Origin: Arthrobacter sp. MYb227
GTDB lineage: Bacteria; Actinomycetota; Actinomycetes; Actinomycetales; Micrococcaceae
Direction: 5' to 3'
Assembly: GCF_002975435.1 (NCBI RefSeq)
Contig: NZ_PCPT01000010.1
Coordinates: 1-64,000, forward strand
DNA length: 64,000 nucleotides
Positions 17,022 through 25,238 of the stretch are shown piece after piece (the stretch's first letter is position 1; every line of letters begins with the position of its first letter). The position numbers and the translations under genes are program-made. The notes below the pieces were generated by a model. It was not told where the DNA came from and ran no database searches. It saw only the letters and a program-made list of their open reading frames with translations.

Positions 17022-18181
17022 TGAGCAGCACAGCCACAAACCAAGCTAAGACCACACGAGCTAACGGGTCGTCGAAGACTCCGCAGGCTCCGCTTCCACG
17101 CAAACGTAACTCGCTAGCCAAGGGACACTTACCACGCTTTGCTGTTCTGGCAATTGCGGCCGGTGCCCTGGTGCTCGGTGCCGCGTCCTCAACACTTACC
17201 GGCTTTTCGATTGCTTCGTTTGCCATCTACAGCGCAATAATCTTCGTTTTGGCCGGAAGCATTATCACCACGGTGGTTGAAGGACCACGACGCGGAAAAA
17301 ATGCGCTTGCCACATACCTTGTGTACGGTGCCTTCCTGCTGGCCTTGATTCCGCTGGCCTCGGTATTATTCACGGTCCTGCAAAAGGGTCTGCCGGGAAT
17401 CAATATGCATTTCCTGTTCCATTCAATGAACGGCGTCACCGGCGCGATCGATAACGCAAGCGTAGAAAACGGTACTCCGGTCCTTGGCGGCGCCTACCAT
17501 GCTGTGGTTGGCACTCTGCTGATCACCCTGTGGGCAACGTTGATCTCCGTGCCGGTGGGCATGCTCACCGCCGTATACCTTGTTGAATATGGCAAAAATG
17601 GTCCGCTGGCCCGCGCCATCACCTTCTTCGTCGACGTAATGACTGGTATCCCTTCGATCGTTGCCGGCCTCTTTGCCACAGCGCTTTTTGCGGTACTGCT
17701 GGGCCCCACCGCCCGCATGGGTATCGTCGCGGCGGTAGCCCTGAGCGTCTTGATGATTCCAACAGTGGTTCGCTCCACCGAGGAAATGCTCAAGATTGTT
17801 CCCAACGAACTACGCGAAGCATCCTACGCGCTGGGCGTGCGCAAGTGGCGCACCATCACGAAGGTAGTAATCCCCACGGCAATCTCCGGTATCGCCTCCG
17901 GTGTTACCCTTGCCATTGCCCGTGTCATCGGCGAAACCGCACCAATCCTTGTCACCGCGGGTCTAGCAAATAACATCAATGCGAATGTCTTTGGTAACTG
18001 GATGGCCACCCTGCCAACCTTCATTTACTACCAAATCATCACACCAACCTCACCGACGAACATTGACCCTTCGATCCAGCGTGCCTGGGCTGCGGCTCTG
18101 TTGTTGATCGTCATGGTCATGGTGCTCAACCTTGGTGCCAGATTGATCGCTAGCCTCTTCGCCCCCAAAAAGGGCCGTTGA
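17021..18181 (+). CDS. pstA: Phosphate ABC transporter permease PstA
   Basis: Second membrane subunit of the phosphate importer, 386 residues. It begins with about 40 basic, Pro-rich cytoplasmic residues, then two extra hydrophobic segments before the conserved permease core (LLITLWATLISVPVGM, FVDVMTGIPSIVAGLF, REASYALGVRKWRTITKVVIP, ARVIGETAPIL). This makes it longer than the roughly 290-residue enterobacterial protein, as is usual in actinobacteria. It overlaps pstC by one base. Confidence 0.94.
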   Translation: MSSTATNQAKTTRANGSSKTPQAPLPRKRNSLAKGHLPRFAVLAIAAGALVLGAASSTLTGFSIASFAIYSAIIFVLAGSIITTVVEGPRRGKNALATYLVYGAFLLALIPLASVLFTVLQKGLPGINMHFLFHSMNGVTGAIDNASVENGTPVLGGAYHAVVGTLLITLWATLISVPVGMLTAVYLVEYGKNGPLARAITFFVDVMTGIPSIVAGLFATALFAVLLGPTARMGIVAAVALSVLMIPTVVRSTEEMLKIVPNELREASYALGVRKWRTITKVVIPTAISGIASGVTLAIARVIGETAPILVTAGLANNINANVFGNWMATLPTFIYYQIITPTSPTNIDPSIQRAWAAALLLIVMVMVLNLGARLIASLFAPKKGR

Positions 18182-18236
18182 GCCGTAAGGCTCCGGACCC
18201 TTCGATACCCCCAAAATTTTTAAGGAATAAGAAAAA

Positions 18237-19016
18237 ATGTCAAAGCGCATCGACGTCAAAGACCTCAATGTCTACTACTCCAAGTTCTTGGCAGTTGAAG
18301 ATGTAAATATCGGAATCGAAGCAAAATCTGTTACCGCTTTCATCGGCCCCTCGGGCTGCGGCAAGTCAACGTTCCTGCGCACCCTGAACCGCATGCACGA
18401 GGTTATCCCCGGTGGTCGCGTCGAGGGCGAAGTACTGCTCGATGGCGATAACCTGTACGAATCCGGTGTTGATCCGGTGACCGTGCGCTCGCAGATTGGC
18501 ATGGTCTTCCAGCGCCCCAACCCGTTCCCCACCATGTCCATCAAGGACAACGTACTGGCTGGGGTCAAGCTCAACGGCAAGAAGATTTCCAAGTCCGATG
18601 CTGATTCACTGGTTGAAAAGTCCTTGCGTGGGGCCAATTTATGGAACGAGGTCAAGGACCGCTTAGATAAGCCCGGCTCGGGCCTCTCCGGTGGGCAGCA
18701 ACAGCGTCTGTGCATCGCCCGCACCATCGCCGTAAAGCCACAGGTAATCCTGATGGATGAGCCATGCTCGGCATTGGACCCGATCTCCACCCTGGCCATT
18801 GAGGATTTGATCAATGAACTTAAGAGTGAGTTCACCGTGGTGATCGTGACCCACAATATGCAGCAGGCGGCCCGCGTGAGTGATAGGACGGCGTTCTTCA
18901 ATATCGCCGGAACCGGCAAGCCAGGCAAGCTGATCGAATACGCGGATACCGCGACGATCTTCTCCAACCCGTCGGTCAAGGCCACCGAGGATTACGTCTC
19001 CGGTCGCTTCGGATAA
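18237..19016 (+). CDS. pstB: Phosphate ABC transporter ATPase PstB
   Basis: ATPase that powers phosphate import. 259 residues with Walker [10 protein letters not shown] near residue 37, Q-loop VFQRPNPFP, signature LSGGQQQRL, and Walker [14 protein letters not shown] followed by the switch histidine in VTHNM. The start is ATG behind AAGGAATAAG. It is the last gene of pstSCAB; no phoU follows, unlike the E. coli operon. Confidence 0.97.
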   Translation: MSKRIDVKDLNVYYSKFLAVEDVNIGIEAKSVTAFIGPSGCGKSTFLRTLNRMHEVIPGGRVEGEVLLDGDNLYESGVDPVTVRSQIGMVFQRPNPFPTMSIKDNVLAGVKLNGKKISKSDADSLVEKSLRGANLWNEVKDRLDKPGSGLSGGQQQRLCIARTIAVKPQVILMDEPCSALDPISTLAIEDLINELKSEFTVVIVTHNMQQAARVSDRTAFFNIAGTGKPGKLIEYADTATIFSNPSVKATEDYVSGRFG

Positions 19017-19131
19017 GTCTCAGCGATCAAATGGCTGAGCTAATTACATAGAACTTCGCACCCCGGGCCCCTCAGGGGGTTTAGGGAGCGGTACCGGGAG
19101 GGGGATCTTCCGGGGATCCTGGAGGGGATCA

Positions 19132-19176
19132 CAGTGGCGGGGTAGTGCGCGTAGGATGCGCACTACCCCGCCACTG
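19132..19176. terminator. Very strong GC-rich hairpin
   Basis: Perfect 19-bp inverted repeat (19132-19150 with 19158-19176) around a 7-base loop GTAGGAT. No T tract follows on either strand. It may end pstB transcription or insulate the PadR gene. Confidence 0.6.
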
Positions 19177-19246
19177 GCATGTTTAATGCCGTATCTGAGG
19201 AGCCGACGCCGGACGCGACACGGAGGAACGCACTGCTGCAATGTGC

Positions 19247-19258
19247 ACACTACTGTGT
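19247..19258 (+). promoter_or_regulatory. Possible PadR operator
   Basis: ACAC-TACT-GTGT inverted repeat about 40 bases before the padR start; a further GTGTGC copy lies at 19275. PadR repressors usually bind such palindromes upstream of their own gene. Only position and symmetry support it. Confidence 0.35.
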
Positions 19259-19297
19259 AAAGCGTAATACTGTGGTGTGCGGAGAAGGGAGTGCCTG

Positions 19298-19660
19298 GTG
19301 GACACCACGCAATTGCTCAAGGGAGTGCTGGACGTCGCGGTATTGGCCGTGGTTCGGGAGGAAGACGGCTACGGCTACGACATCGTGCGGCGCTTGCGCG
19401 CCGCCGGAATAGCGGAAATCGGCGACGCCTCGGTCTACGGGACGCTACGCCGGCTCTACGCGGCGGGAGCGCTTTCCACCTACGTGGTGCCTTCCGAGGG
19501 CGGACCCAACCGCAAGTACTACGCCATCAAGGCCGAGGGCATCGCAATGTTCGAGGCTCAGCGAGAAACCTGGAACGAGTTTGCCGCGGTGTTCTCCACG
19601 CTCATCAATCACCAACCAGCACCGGCAGCCGCCACGAGTTCGAACGGATCCCACTCATGA
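19298..19660 (+). CDS. PadR family transcriptional regulator
   Basis: About 120 residues. The PadR winged helix starts LLKGVLDVAVLAVV, with YGYDIVRRL in helix 2, the family pattern SVYGTLRRLYAAGAL in the recognition helix and wing, and RKYYAIKAEG. The start is GTG 19298 because AGAAGGGAG stands 8 bases before it; an upstream GTG at 19277 is also open. It overlaps the next gene by ATGA (4 bases), so the regulator and the membrane protein are cotranslated. Codons are markedly GC-richer than in the pst genes. Confidence 0.9.
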   Translation: MDTTQLLKGVLDVAVLAVVREEDGYGYDIVRRLRAAGIAEIGDASVYGTLRRLYAAGALSTYVVPSEGGPNRKYYAIKAEGIAMFEAQRETWNEFAAVFSTLINHQPAPAAATSSNGSHS

Positions 19661-20898
19661 ACACGAACCACCGGAACATCGTCGGCGAATTCGCCCGGGC
19701 AGTACGCGCCCAGCTTGCTGACCTCCCCGCGCTCGACGTCGAGGAGCTCACCGAGGGACTCGAGGCGGACCTCACCGAGCGGCTGGCCGAGGATGGCTCC
19801 GACCTAGGCGATCCGGCCGCCTACGCGGCGGAACTTCGTGCCTCCGCCGGGCTCCAGGCCAAGGCGCCGGTCCTTGCCGCCCTGTCCTTGCGCCGCTCCC
19901 TAGAAACCAAGGTGCGCGGGGCCATCGCGTCGCTGCGTGCAAAGCCCGCAACCGCGGCGCTGCTCGACTTTCTGGTCGCGCTGCGCCCCGTGTGGTGGGT
20001 GCTACGCGGCTGGATCGTCTTTGGACTGCTGATTGTCTTGGTCAAGCAGGACTGGCCGTTTTTCCCGCGGGGCTTGCTCGAATTCCTCCTGTGGGCCGGG
20101 GTGATCGCCGTGAGCGTGCAATGGGGACGCGGGCGCTGGCTGGGCAGCGGTCGCGCCGGCAAAGGGCTGAAGTATGCAACCAGCGTTGTTGCCGCGGTGC
20201 TGCTGCTGCCCATGGCGCTGGTCGCCTTCGACTCGGTTAACCGGGCGCTCTACAGCCAGTCCTACGACTACGCGTCCGCGGCGTCCGCGGTGTCGGATGG
20301 CCTGTCCCTCGACGGGGAAAACGTCTCAAATGTCTTCGCCTACGACTGCTCGGGTCAGCCTCTGCGCAACGTGCAGCTCTTCAGTGAGAACGGCACCAAG
20401 CTGTCCGTGAACCCCTTTGGTGACGGATACTCCTCATACCCCGACAAGGAAGAACAGGCAGATGTCTTTGGCCTACCAAGCCAGTTTGTCGCCGGGCATG
20501 AGGGATGGAACGTCTTCCCGCTAGATGCCACGGTTCAGGATCCGTACGAGTCCGAGGGCGCCGACCTGGGACGCATGCAGGCGCCCTTGCCGTTCGACAC
20601 CGTCCAGCCGTTGCTCAATGAATGCAGCCCCGAGGCCCCGAAGGAAAAAGAGGCTGCGCTGCCGAGCACCATGCCCACGGCCCCGACGCTCAAGCCCGAG
20701 GACGTCAAGGCGACCGACGTGAAATCCGCTGTCGAGTCGGGCGCCACGGAAAGCGGAACGCCAAGCCCCTCACCAACAGACCCGGAGGTCGAGGAATCGA
20801 CTCGGGACTCGGGCACGGAGCGAGACAAGCCTGCTACCGGTTCGTCTGTGCCGACTCCGGCCCCGTCAGGCAGCCCGTCACCCTCGGAAGAGAAATAG
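19657..20898 (+). CDS. HAAS-type membrane protein with acidic extracellular tail
   Basis: 413 residues from ATG 19657. Residues 1-70 resemble a HAAS (DUF1700-like) signalling helix domain (EFARAVRAQLADLPALDVEELTEGLEADL). A linker of Ala/Leu/Arg helices follows, then three transmembrane segments near 110-130, 140-156 and 174-191. An extracytoplasmic region follows and ends in a Pro/Ser/Thr/Glu-rich tail (from about 325). HAAS proteins are typically paired with PadR regulators, as here. Function unknown. The open frame runs upstream through padR, but the family match begins here. Confidence 0.75.
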   Translation: MNTNHRNIVGEFARAVRAQLADLPALDVEELTEGLEADLTERLAEDGSDLGDPAAYAAELRASAGLQAKAPVLAALSLRRSLETKVRGAIASLRAKPATAALLDFLVALRPVWWVLRGWIVFGLLIVLVKQDWPFFPRGLLEFLLWAGVIAVSVQWGRGRWLGSGRAGKGLKYATSVVAAVLLLPMALVAFDSVNRALYSQSYDYASAASAVSDGLSLDGENVSNVFAYDCSGQPLRNVQLFSENGTKLSVNPFGDGYSSYPDKEEQADVFGLPSQFVAGHEGWNVFPLDATVQDPYESEGADLGRMQAPLPFDTVQPLLNECSPEAPKEKEAALPSTMPTAPTLKPEDVKATDVKSAVESGATESGTPSPSPTDPEVEESTRDSGTERDKPATGSSVPTPAPSGSPSPSEEK

Positions 20899-20935
20899 GC
20901 TCGGGTCAAAACGACAAGGGCGTCGGGGAGACGAA

Positions 20936-21958
20936 CTAACCCAGCAGCGGGTTCATGGCCAGGAAAAGTATCCCGGCGAGCATGGCACACACTATTGGTG
21001 TTGCCACCCAGTGCAGACCGACCCGGTTCACATTCCGCCAAATCACCGATTCGAAGCGTTGGTTGGCCCCGGCACCAACGATTGAACTGGTGACCGCCTG
21101 GGTGGTGGACATCGGCAGATGGAACACCATGGCCCCCAGATAAAGCATTGTCGCGGAGATGGACTGGGCGATCATCCCACGCAGTGGGTCAAGGCTCACC
21201 AAACGGTAGGCAATGGTGTGGGCAATGCGCCAACCACCAAAAAGCACACCAGCTGCCAAACAGCTTGCCCCCAAAAGCTGGGTGCTGAGCATAATGGACC
21301 CCGGTTGCGCGGCATGCGCGGTCACCAAGGTCAGGGTGAGCATGGCACCGGTGCGTTGACCATCCTGGATCCCGTGTCCCAACGCTACAGCGCACGCGGC
21401 AACCGCTTGCCCGGCCCGAGATACCCCATTGACATCGGAAGCACTTGAATGGCGCACCAGCCAGGTTGCCGGAACCACAAGTAGGTAGGAAAGCGTGTAG
21501 GCAACTAGCGGGGTAACAAGTAACGGGAGCAGCACACCAGCAAGCAGCATCCGTAAGGCATCGTGTACTCCCTCGTTGCCTAGGATTGCCGAGGCCCCAC
21601 TGGCACCGGCCAACGCGGAAATAAGCGAATGGGTCGAAGAAATCGGTAACCCGCGCCACCAACACAGCAGTCCCCAAGCCCCTGCGGCCAACAGCGCTGC
21701 CAGAAGCAGGGCGAGCCCCGGGGTTCCATCCGGGACATTTAGCTCAACCGCGGAGATGAGATAAACACCAAAGCTTGTTGAAAGCATGGTGCCAACAAAG
21801 GTGAAAAACGCTGCCACAAGCACCGCATAGGTAGGTGTTAGCGCCCGGGTGCGGACCGCGGCCGCCACCGAGTTTGACGCGTCACGAAACCCGTTGAGAA
21901 ACGCGAACCCACAGGTGCAGGCAAGGACCGAGAACATCATGAGAGTTTGGGAGCTCAT
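20936..21958 (-). CDS. pitA: Inorganic phosphate transporter, Pit family
   Basis: Low-affinity phosphate permease driven by protons or cations. About 340 residues with ten or so hydrophobic segments. PiT signatures: FLNGFRDASNSVAAAVRTRAL near the N-terminus, SSTHSLISALAG in the middle, and MSTTQAVTSSIVGAG in the C-terminal repeat. I start it at ATG 21958 (MSSQTLMMF), inside a longer open frame. It lies 10 bases after the DUF47 gene, a standard pairing. Confidence 0.88.
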   Translation of the reverse strand: MSSQTLMMFSVLACTCGFAFLNGFRDASNSVAAAVRTRALTPTYAVLVAAFFTFVGTMLSTSFGVYLISAVELNVPDGTPGLALLLAALLAAGAWGLLCWWRGLPISSTHSLISALAGASGASAILGNEGVHDALRMLLAGVLLPLLVTPLVAYTLSYLLVVPATWLVRHSSASDVNGVSRAGQAVAACAVALGHGIQDGQRTGAMLTLTLVTAHAAQPGSIMLSTQLLGASCLAAGVLFGGWRIAHTIAYRLVSLDPLRGMIAQSISATMLYLGAMVFHLPMSTTQAVTSSIVGAGANQRFESVIWRNVNRVGLHWVATPIVCAMLAGILFLAMNPLLG

Positions 21959-21968
21959 GGGGTGCGGA

Positions 21969-22583
21969 TCAGGATTCCTTGACCAGGACGCGTCCCAAAT
22001 GATCGGCAACGGCGCGCAGGGATTGTGCCGAAGCAAGGAACTGCTCGGCAACCGAACGGTGCCTAATGATGGTTCCTGCCTTGTTTAGATCCCCAATTTC
22101 GCCAACCCAGGTGAGATGGGTGCGGTGCGCACGCTTTGAGAGCCGCACCAGCTCTAGCCACAAATCCTCAAGATCATCCATGCGCTGAAGTTTGCCCAGT
22201 GCATCGGTGGTGAGCTCGGCCTGCCGCCCAATGAGTTCAAGTTGTTCGGCGGCTCGATGAGATAGCTGTTTATTACCCAGATGCGCAATCAAATCCCCGG
22301 CACCGCTGAGCTGCTCGACTGCCTCGTGCAGCAGGCGTGAAAAGGTGTAGATATCTTCACGCGGCAACGGGTTCACATAGCTGGTACGCAGGTGGGTGAG
22401 CACCGCATAGTGCAGGTCGGTGGTTTTTACTTCGGAAGCATTCAAGTCCTCCAGGTGAACCAGACGGTCCTCATCGGAACCGAGCATTTCGGAGAGGATT
22501 CCTACACATTGATGAACCTCGGTGGCCAGCTCACGCAACAACTCAAGACCACGCGTATCTGAGGGGAAAAATCTAAACTTCAC
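21969..22583 (-). CDS. DUF47/PhoU-like phosphate transport accessory protein
   Basis: 204-residue all-helical protein of the DUF47 (YkaA/TIGR00153) group that accompanies Pit transporters and resembles PhoU. It begins MKFRFFPSDTRGLELLRELA and carries the usual LIAHLGNKQL and LKRAH-like helices. The start is GTG 22583. It is the first gene of a two-gene operon with the Pit transporter. Family members probably regulate Pit activity; direct evidence is limited. Confidence 0.85.
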   Translation of the reverse strand: MKFRFFPSDTRGLELLRELATEVHQCVGILSEMLGSDEDRLVHLEDLNASEVKTTDLHYAVLTHLRTSYVNPLPREDIYTFSRLLHEAVEQLSGAGDLIAHLGNKQLSHRAAEQLELIGRQAELTTDALGKLQRMDDLEDLWLELVRLSKRAHRTHLTWVGEIGDLNKAGTIIRHRSVAEQFLASAQSLRAVADHLGRVLVKES

Positions 22584-22859
22584 GAAAGTACCACCGGGTG
22601 CAAATGAATCAAATGAAAACAGGTCGTGCCCAGTTTACGTGGGGAAGGTTAACAGATTTGATCACGTGTTGAAGTGCTCGTGTATCAGGAAAATTAGTGG
22701 TGCCGAACCGGGAGCGCCTCTCGGCGGAAGGCCGCTCGTAGCGGCTGAAAGTTGGAGCCCGGGGCTGCCGCGGTCCGGCACCATGAACTAATCTTTCTCG
22801 CTTTGACCCCAAGCTGTCAACATAAATACGTGGTTTGTGCCGCAAGCGTGAAAGAAGTC

Positions 22860-23558
22860 TCAGTCGAGTTCTCCGCGGCGCCACAGTGCGGCCGACGCTT
22901 CAAGATCCTCTGCGGTTTTAATCAGCGACTGCGCTCGCCGGGTCATGAGTGCGGCACGTTGTTCGTGAGCAAGCTCTGCTGCATCTGCCTGTTCTGCCTG
23001 CCCCAGGGCGATGATCCTGCAGTAGGCAGCGGTGCGTTCCAGTGCCACATCGAACTCTCCATCGAAGGCCCCTGTGAGAATGGAGCTCGTCATTTCGCAG
23101 AGTTCTGCGGCGCCCGGTGGCTCGGCAGCCCCGGCAATGACTCGGGAGACTTCTGCCTTGGACGCGCCGGAGGCAAAGAATGAGGCCATTGATTCGGGAT
23201 TGTTCACGGTTGCCGAGCGGATCGCATACATGCGCCACAGGGCACCGGGCAGAGATCGAGCTGGAGTCTTTGACCAAAGCTCTGCAACAACTTCAAGACC
23301 TTCGTCCTCGGCAAGAGTGATGAGTCGGTCCCGAACCTGCGGATCATTATTGAGTTTTCCGGCTTGCACAAGTGCCTGCGCGGTGAGGTGCGCTGCCTCT
23401 GAGATGCGCGCAGGATCTGCCCCGCCCTCAAATGGATCAAAGTCCACCGGGGCAAAAGGCTTGGGTTTGTGGTGACGGAACGTGGTTGCCGGGGGAGTCA
23501 GTGCGATGTGGCCCTTCATGGGCTTGAGGATACTCTCTTCAGCTGGGTACTTACTCAT
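22860..23558 (-). CDS. Conserved hypothetical protein (helical, actinobacterial)
   Basis: About 232 residues from ATG 23558 (MSKYPAEESILKP); the frame is open to 23588. I do not recognise a named family. It has a Pro/His/Lys-rich N-terminus (TFRHHKPKPFAPVDFDPFEGG), then alpha-helices rich in Ala and Glu with conserved-looking NNDPQVRDRLITLAEDEGLEVVAELW and SLPGALWRMYAIR. No signal peptide, membrane helix or catalytic motif is seen. I recall comparable proteins annotated as DNA-binding in Arthrobacter, which I cannot confirm. The tRNA-Lys gene stands on the other side of its start. Confidence 0.7.
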   Translation of the reverse strand: MSKYPAEESILKPMKGHIALTPPATTFRHHKPKPFAPVDFDPFEGGADPARISEAAHLTAQALVQAGKLNNDPQVRDRLITLAEDEGLEVVAELWSKTPARSLPGALWRMYAIRSATVNNPESMASFFASGASKAEVSRVIAGAAEPPGAAELCEMTSSILTGAFDGEFDVALERTAAYCRIIALGQAEQADAAELAHEQRAALMTRRAQSLIKTAEDLEASAALWRRGELD

Positions 23559-23708
23559 CGGGTGGCAACCGGGCCCTGACAACACCACCGAGTGCCTTAG
23601 CCAAGGCCCGGACGATGAACTTCAGGTATCGGAACACTTCATGAATCTAGTAAATGTGCACAAAGCACTCTCATTTATCGGCTAATATAGGTGTTGGCCT
23701 TATGCCAT

Positions 23709-23784
23709 GCGCCTTTAGCTCAGTTGGTAGAGCACTGGACTTTTAATCCATTGGTCGCGGGTTCGAGCCCCGCAGGGCGCACCA
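23709..23784 (+). tRNA. tRNA-Lys(UUU)
   Basis: Complete cloverleaf with a 7-bp acceptor stem (GCGCCTT with AGGGCGC, one G-U pair). The D arm is GCTCAGTTGGTAGAGC and the anticodon loop CTTTTAA has TTT at 23742-23744. The T arm is GCGGGTTCGAGCCCCGC, and CCA is encoded. A terminator follows immediately. Confidence 0.97.
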
Positions 23785-23786
23785 AG

Positions 23787-23820
23787 AAAACCCCGTTCTC
23801 CACGTGAGAACGGGGTTTTT
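23787..23820. terminator. tRNA-Lys terminator
   Basis: 14-bp perfect stem (AAAACCCCGTTCTC with its complement), 5-base loop CACGT, closing T run. Confidence 0.9.
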
Positions 23821-23872
23821 GTGGTTCTATGGCGCCGCCCACCCGCGGCGCACCCAGGATTAGTGATGCCAA

Positions 23873-24595
23873 CTACCTACCCAAAAGCGCCGATAGGACT
23901 AGGAGGGCTAGTGCGGCAATCGGGAAAATCCACGAAACAAGAATGTTAGAAGCTACCGAGAATGCTCGTGTTTTTTGAGCATTCCTCTGGCTGCGCAACG
24001 GATCGATAATGCTGTCGTCGCCGTCCTTGGCAGTGGCAATGGTGTCAATGAACGAAACAATAACCATGATTGACGCGGTGATGAGCAGGACCGGCAGCGG
24101 GGCTACCGAGAGCCAAGCCTCAGCGGATGTACGTGGAGCGCTAAAGGCCGCGAGCACTCCTCCGGACACCGCTGTTCCAATGAGTGCGGCAAGAATCCAG
24201 AAGTTTCGTAATAATTTGTCGAACAAAAGGGGAACGCTCAGCGCTGCAACTACGGGCAGTGCTAGCCAAGCTACTTGGGCAACGCCTAGGCGCAGTGCTT
24301 CGCCCGCGACCCATGGGACGGTGGCCTGAGTAAAAGCCAAGAAGGCTATGAGCCCAACAGCTGATCGCGTGATGGTGCCCTTGAGCGAAACGTTTTGAGT
24401 AGTAGTTGATGCGGCGATATGAGTTGCGTATTCGGCAGGGGAGCCGAACGCAACCTGTGCCGACTCTCCGGAATCTGCGAGGTGTTCTTTGACGGTGGCC
24501 AGCGTGTCACCGATCTTGACGCCGGGAATGTTGTGAATTCGCAACTCAAGTGTCAGGGCTTCTAACCACTTGCGGTCTTGTTTGGTTTTCATCAT
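23873..24595 (-). CDS. HAAS/permease-prefix-type membrane protein
   Basis: 240 residues. The N-terminal domain (about 1-65, RKWLEALTLELRIHNIPGVKIGDTLATVKEHL) resembles the HAAS or permease-prefix signalling domain. At least five transmembrane helices follow (for example AVGLIAFLAFTQATV, VAWLALPVVAALSVPLLF, PVLLITASIMVIVSFI). It lies 15 bases after a PadR gene on the same strand, so it is probably the regulator's target or partner. Function unknown. Confidence 0.75.
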   Translation of the reverse strand: MMKTKQDRKWLEALTLELRIHNIPGVKIGDTLATVKEHLADSGESAQVAFGSPAEYATHIAASTTTQNVSLKGTITRSAVGLIAFLAFTQATVPWVAGEALRLGVAQVAWLALPVVAALSVPLLFDKLLRNFWILAALIGTAVSGGVLAAFSAPRTSAEAWLSVAPLPVLLITASIMVIVSFIDTIATAKDGDDSIIDPLRSQRNAQKTRAFSVASNILVSWIFPIAALALLVLSALLGR

Positions 24596-24610
24596 GACTC
24601 CTTGTTCTCG

Positions 24611-24997
24611 CTAATTCTTGGGGGCTTTGGGGGTGAGGAATGTCGTGGTGGTGCTCGTGAAGGAGTGCCAGGCCTTGCGCTGCATGGCTAACTCTTGATG
24701 TCCAAGTTCGGTGAGCTTGAAGTATTTTCGTCCAGGGCCTTGTTCTCCGGGCCGCCATTCAACATCAAGCCAACCGGCGGTTTCAAAGCGTGTAAGTAGC
24801 GGGTAAAGGGTTCCACCCTTCACCTTTCCGAGTCCCGCCCGGTCCAGCTCATTGATAATTGCGTATCCGTAGGTTGTGCCCGACTCCAGCGCCTGCAATG
24901 TGCAAAGGCCAAGTGCTGCGCGTAGCCAGTCACTTGGCCAGCCAACGGCGGGTTCGGGCTCCTCCTCGGATGGTTCGAAGATTTGCTTTGTCTGCAT
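24611..24997 (-). CDS. PadR family transcriptional regulator
   Basis: 128 residues. A 25-residue acidic N-terminal extension precedes the PadR winged helix (ALGLCTLQALESGTTYGYAIINELDRAGLGKVKGGTLYPLLTRFETAG). Then come WRPGEQGPGRKYFKLTELG and a short helical tail. The first gene of a two-gene unit with the downstream membrane protein. A short palindrome overlaps its promoter. Confidence 0.9.
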   Translation of the reverse strand: MQTKQIFEPSEEEPEPAVGWPSDWLRAALGLCTLQALESGTTYGYAIINELDRAGLGKVKGGTLYPLLTRFETAGWLDVEWRPGEQGPGRKYFKLTELGHQELAMQRKAWHSFTSTTTTFLTPKAPKN

Positions 24998-25000
24998 AGC

Positions 25001-25015
25001 TAGATTGTCTATCTA
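25001..25015 (-). promoter_or_regulatory. Candidate PadR operator
   Basis: TAGAT-TGTCT-ATCTA inverted repeat 4 to 18 bases upstream of the padR ATG, in an AT-rich patch. Autorepression is inferred from position. Confidence 0.4.
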
Positions 25016-25238
25016 ACTAGTCAGCGTGTCAAGAGTGGCTGGCTCGCGACGGCAGGGTGTGTTGCCTCGAACGATGTAGCAATGTTGCGTGCGGCACACT
25101 GCGAGCACTATCTTTGAGATGTCAGGCGAAACACCAAAGACGTTTCTGCCGTCGCTCTAAAAATGGGCGAAAGCCGGGTTCATTGCCCGAAGACGAATAT
25201 GGCCCTACTCTTTTTGCTGCATTCGAAAGTACCCCCAA

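Larger units (their letters stand above)
19017..19297. other. GC-rich spacer downstream of pstB
   Basis: No gene is seen. The stretch is G-rich (repeated GGGG/CCCC near 19062-19125) and marks the left edge of a region of clearly higher GC than the neighbours. It holds the hairpin at 19132-19176 and the candidate PadR operator at 19247-19258. Confidence 0.5.

Noticed and set aside
19291-19656. Upstream extension of the HAAS protein frame through padR
   Set aside because: Arg/Gly-rich nonsense translation; the real start is ATG 19657 with a 4-base overlap and the domain begins there.
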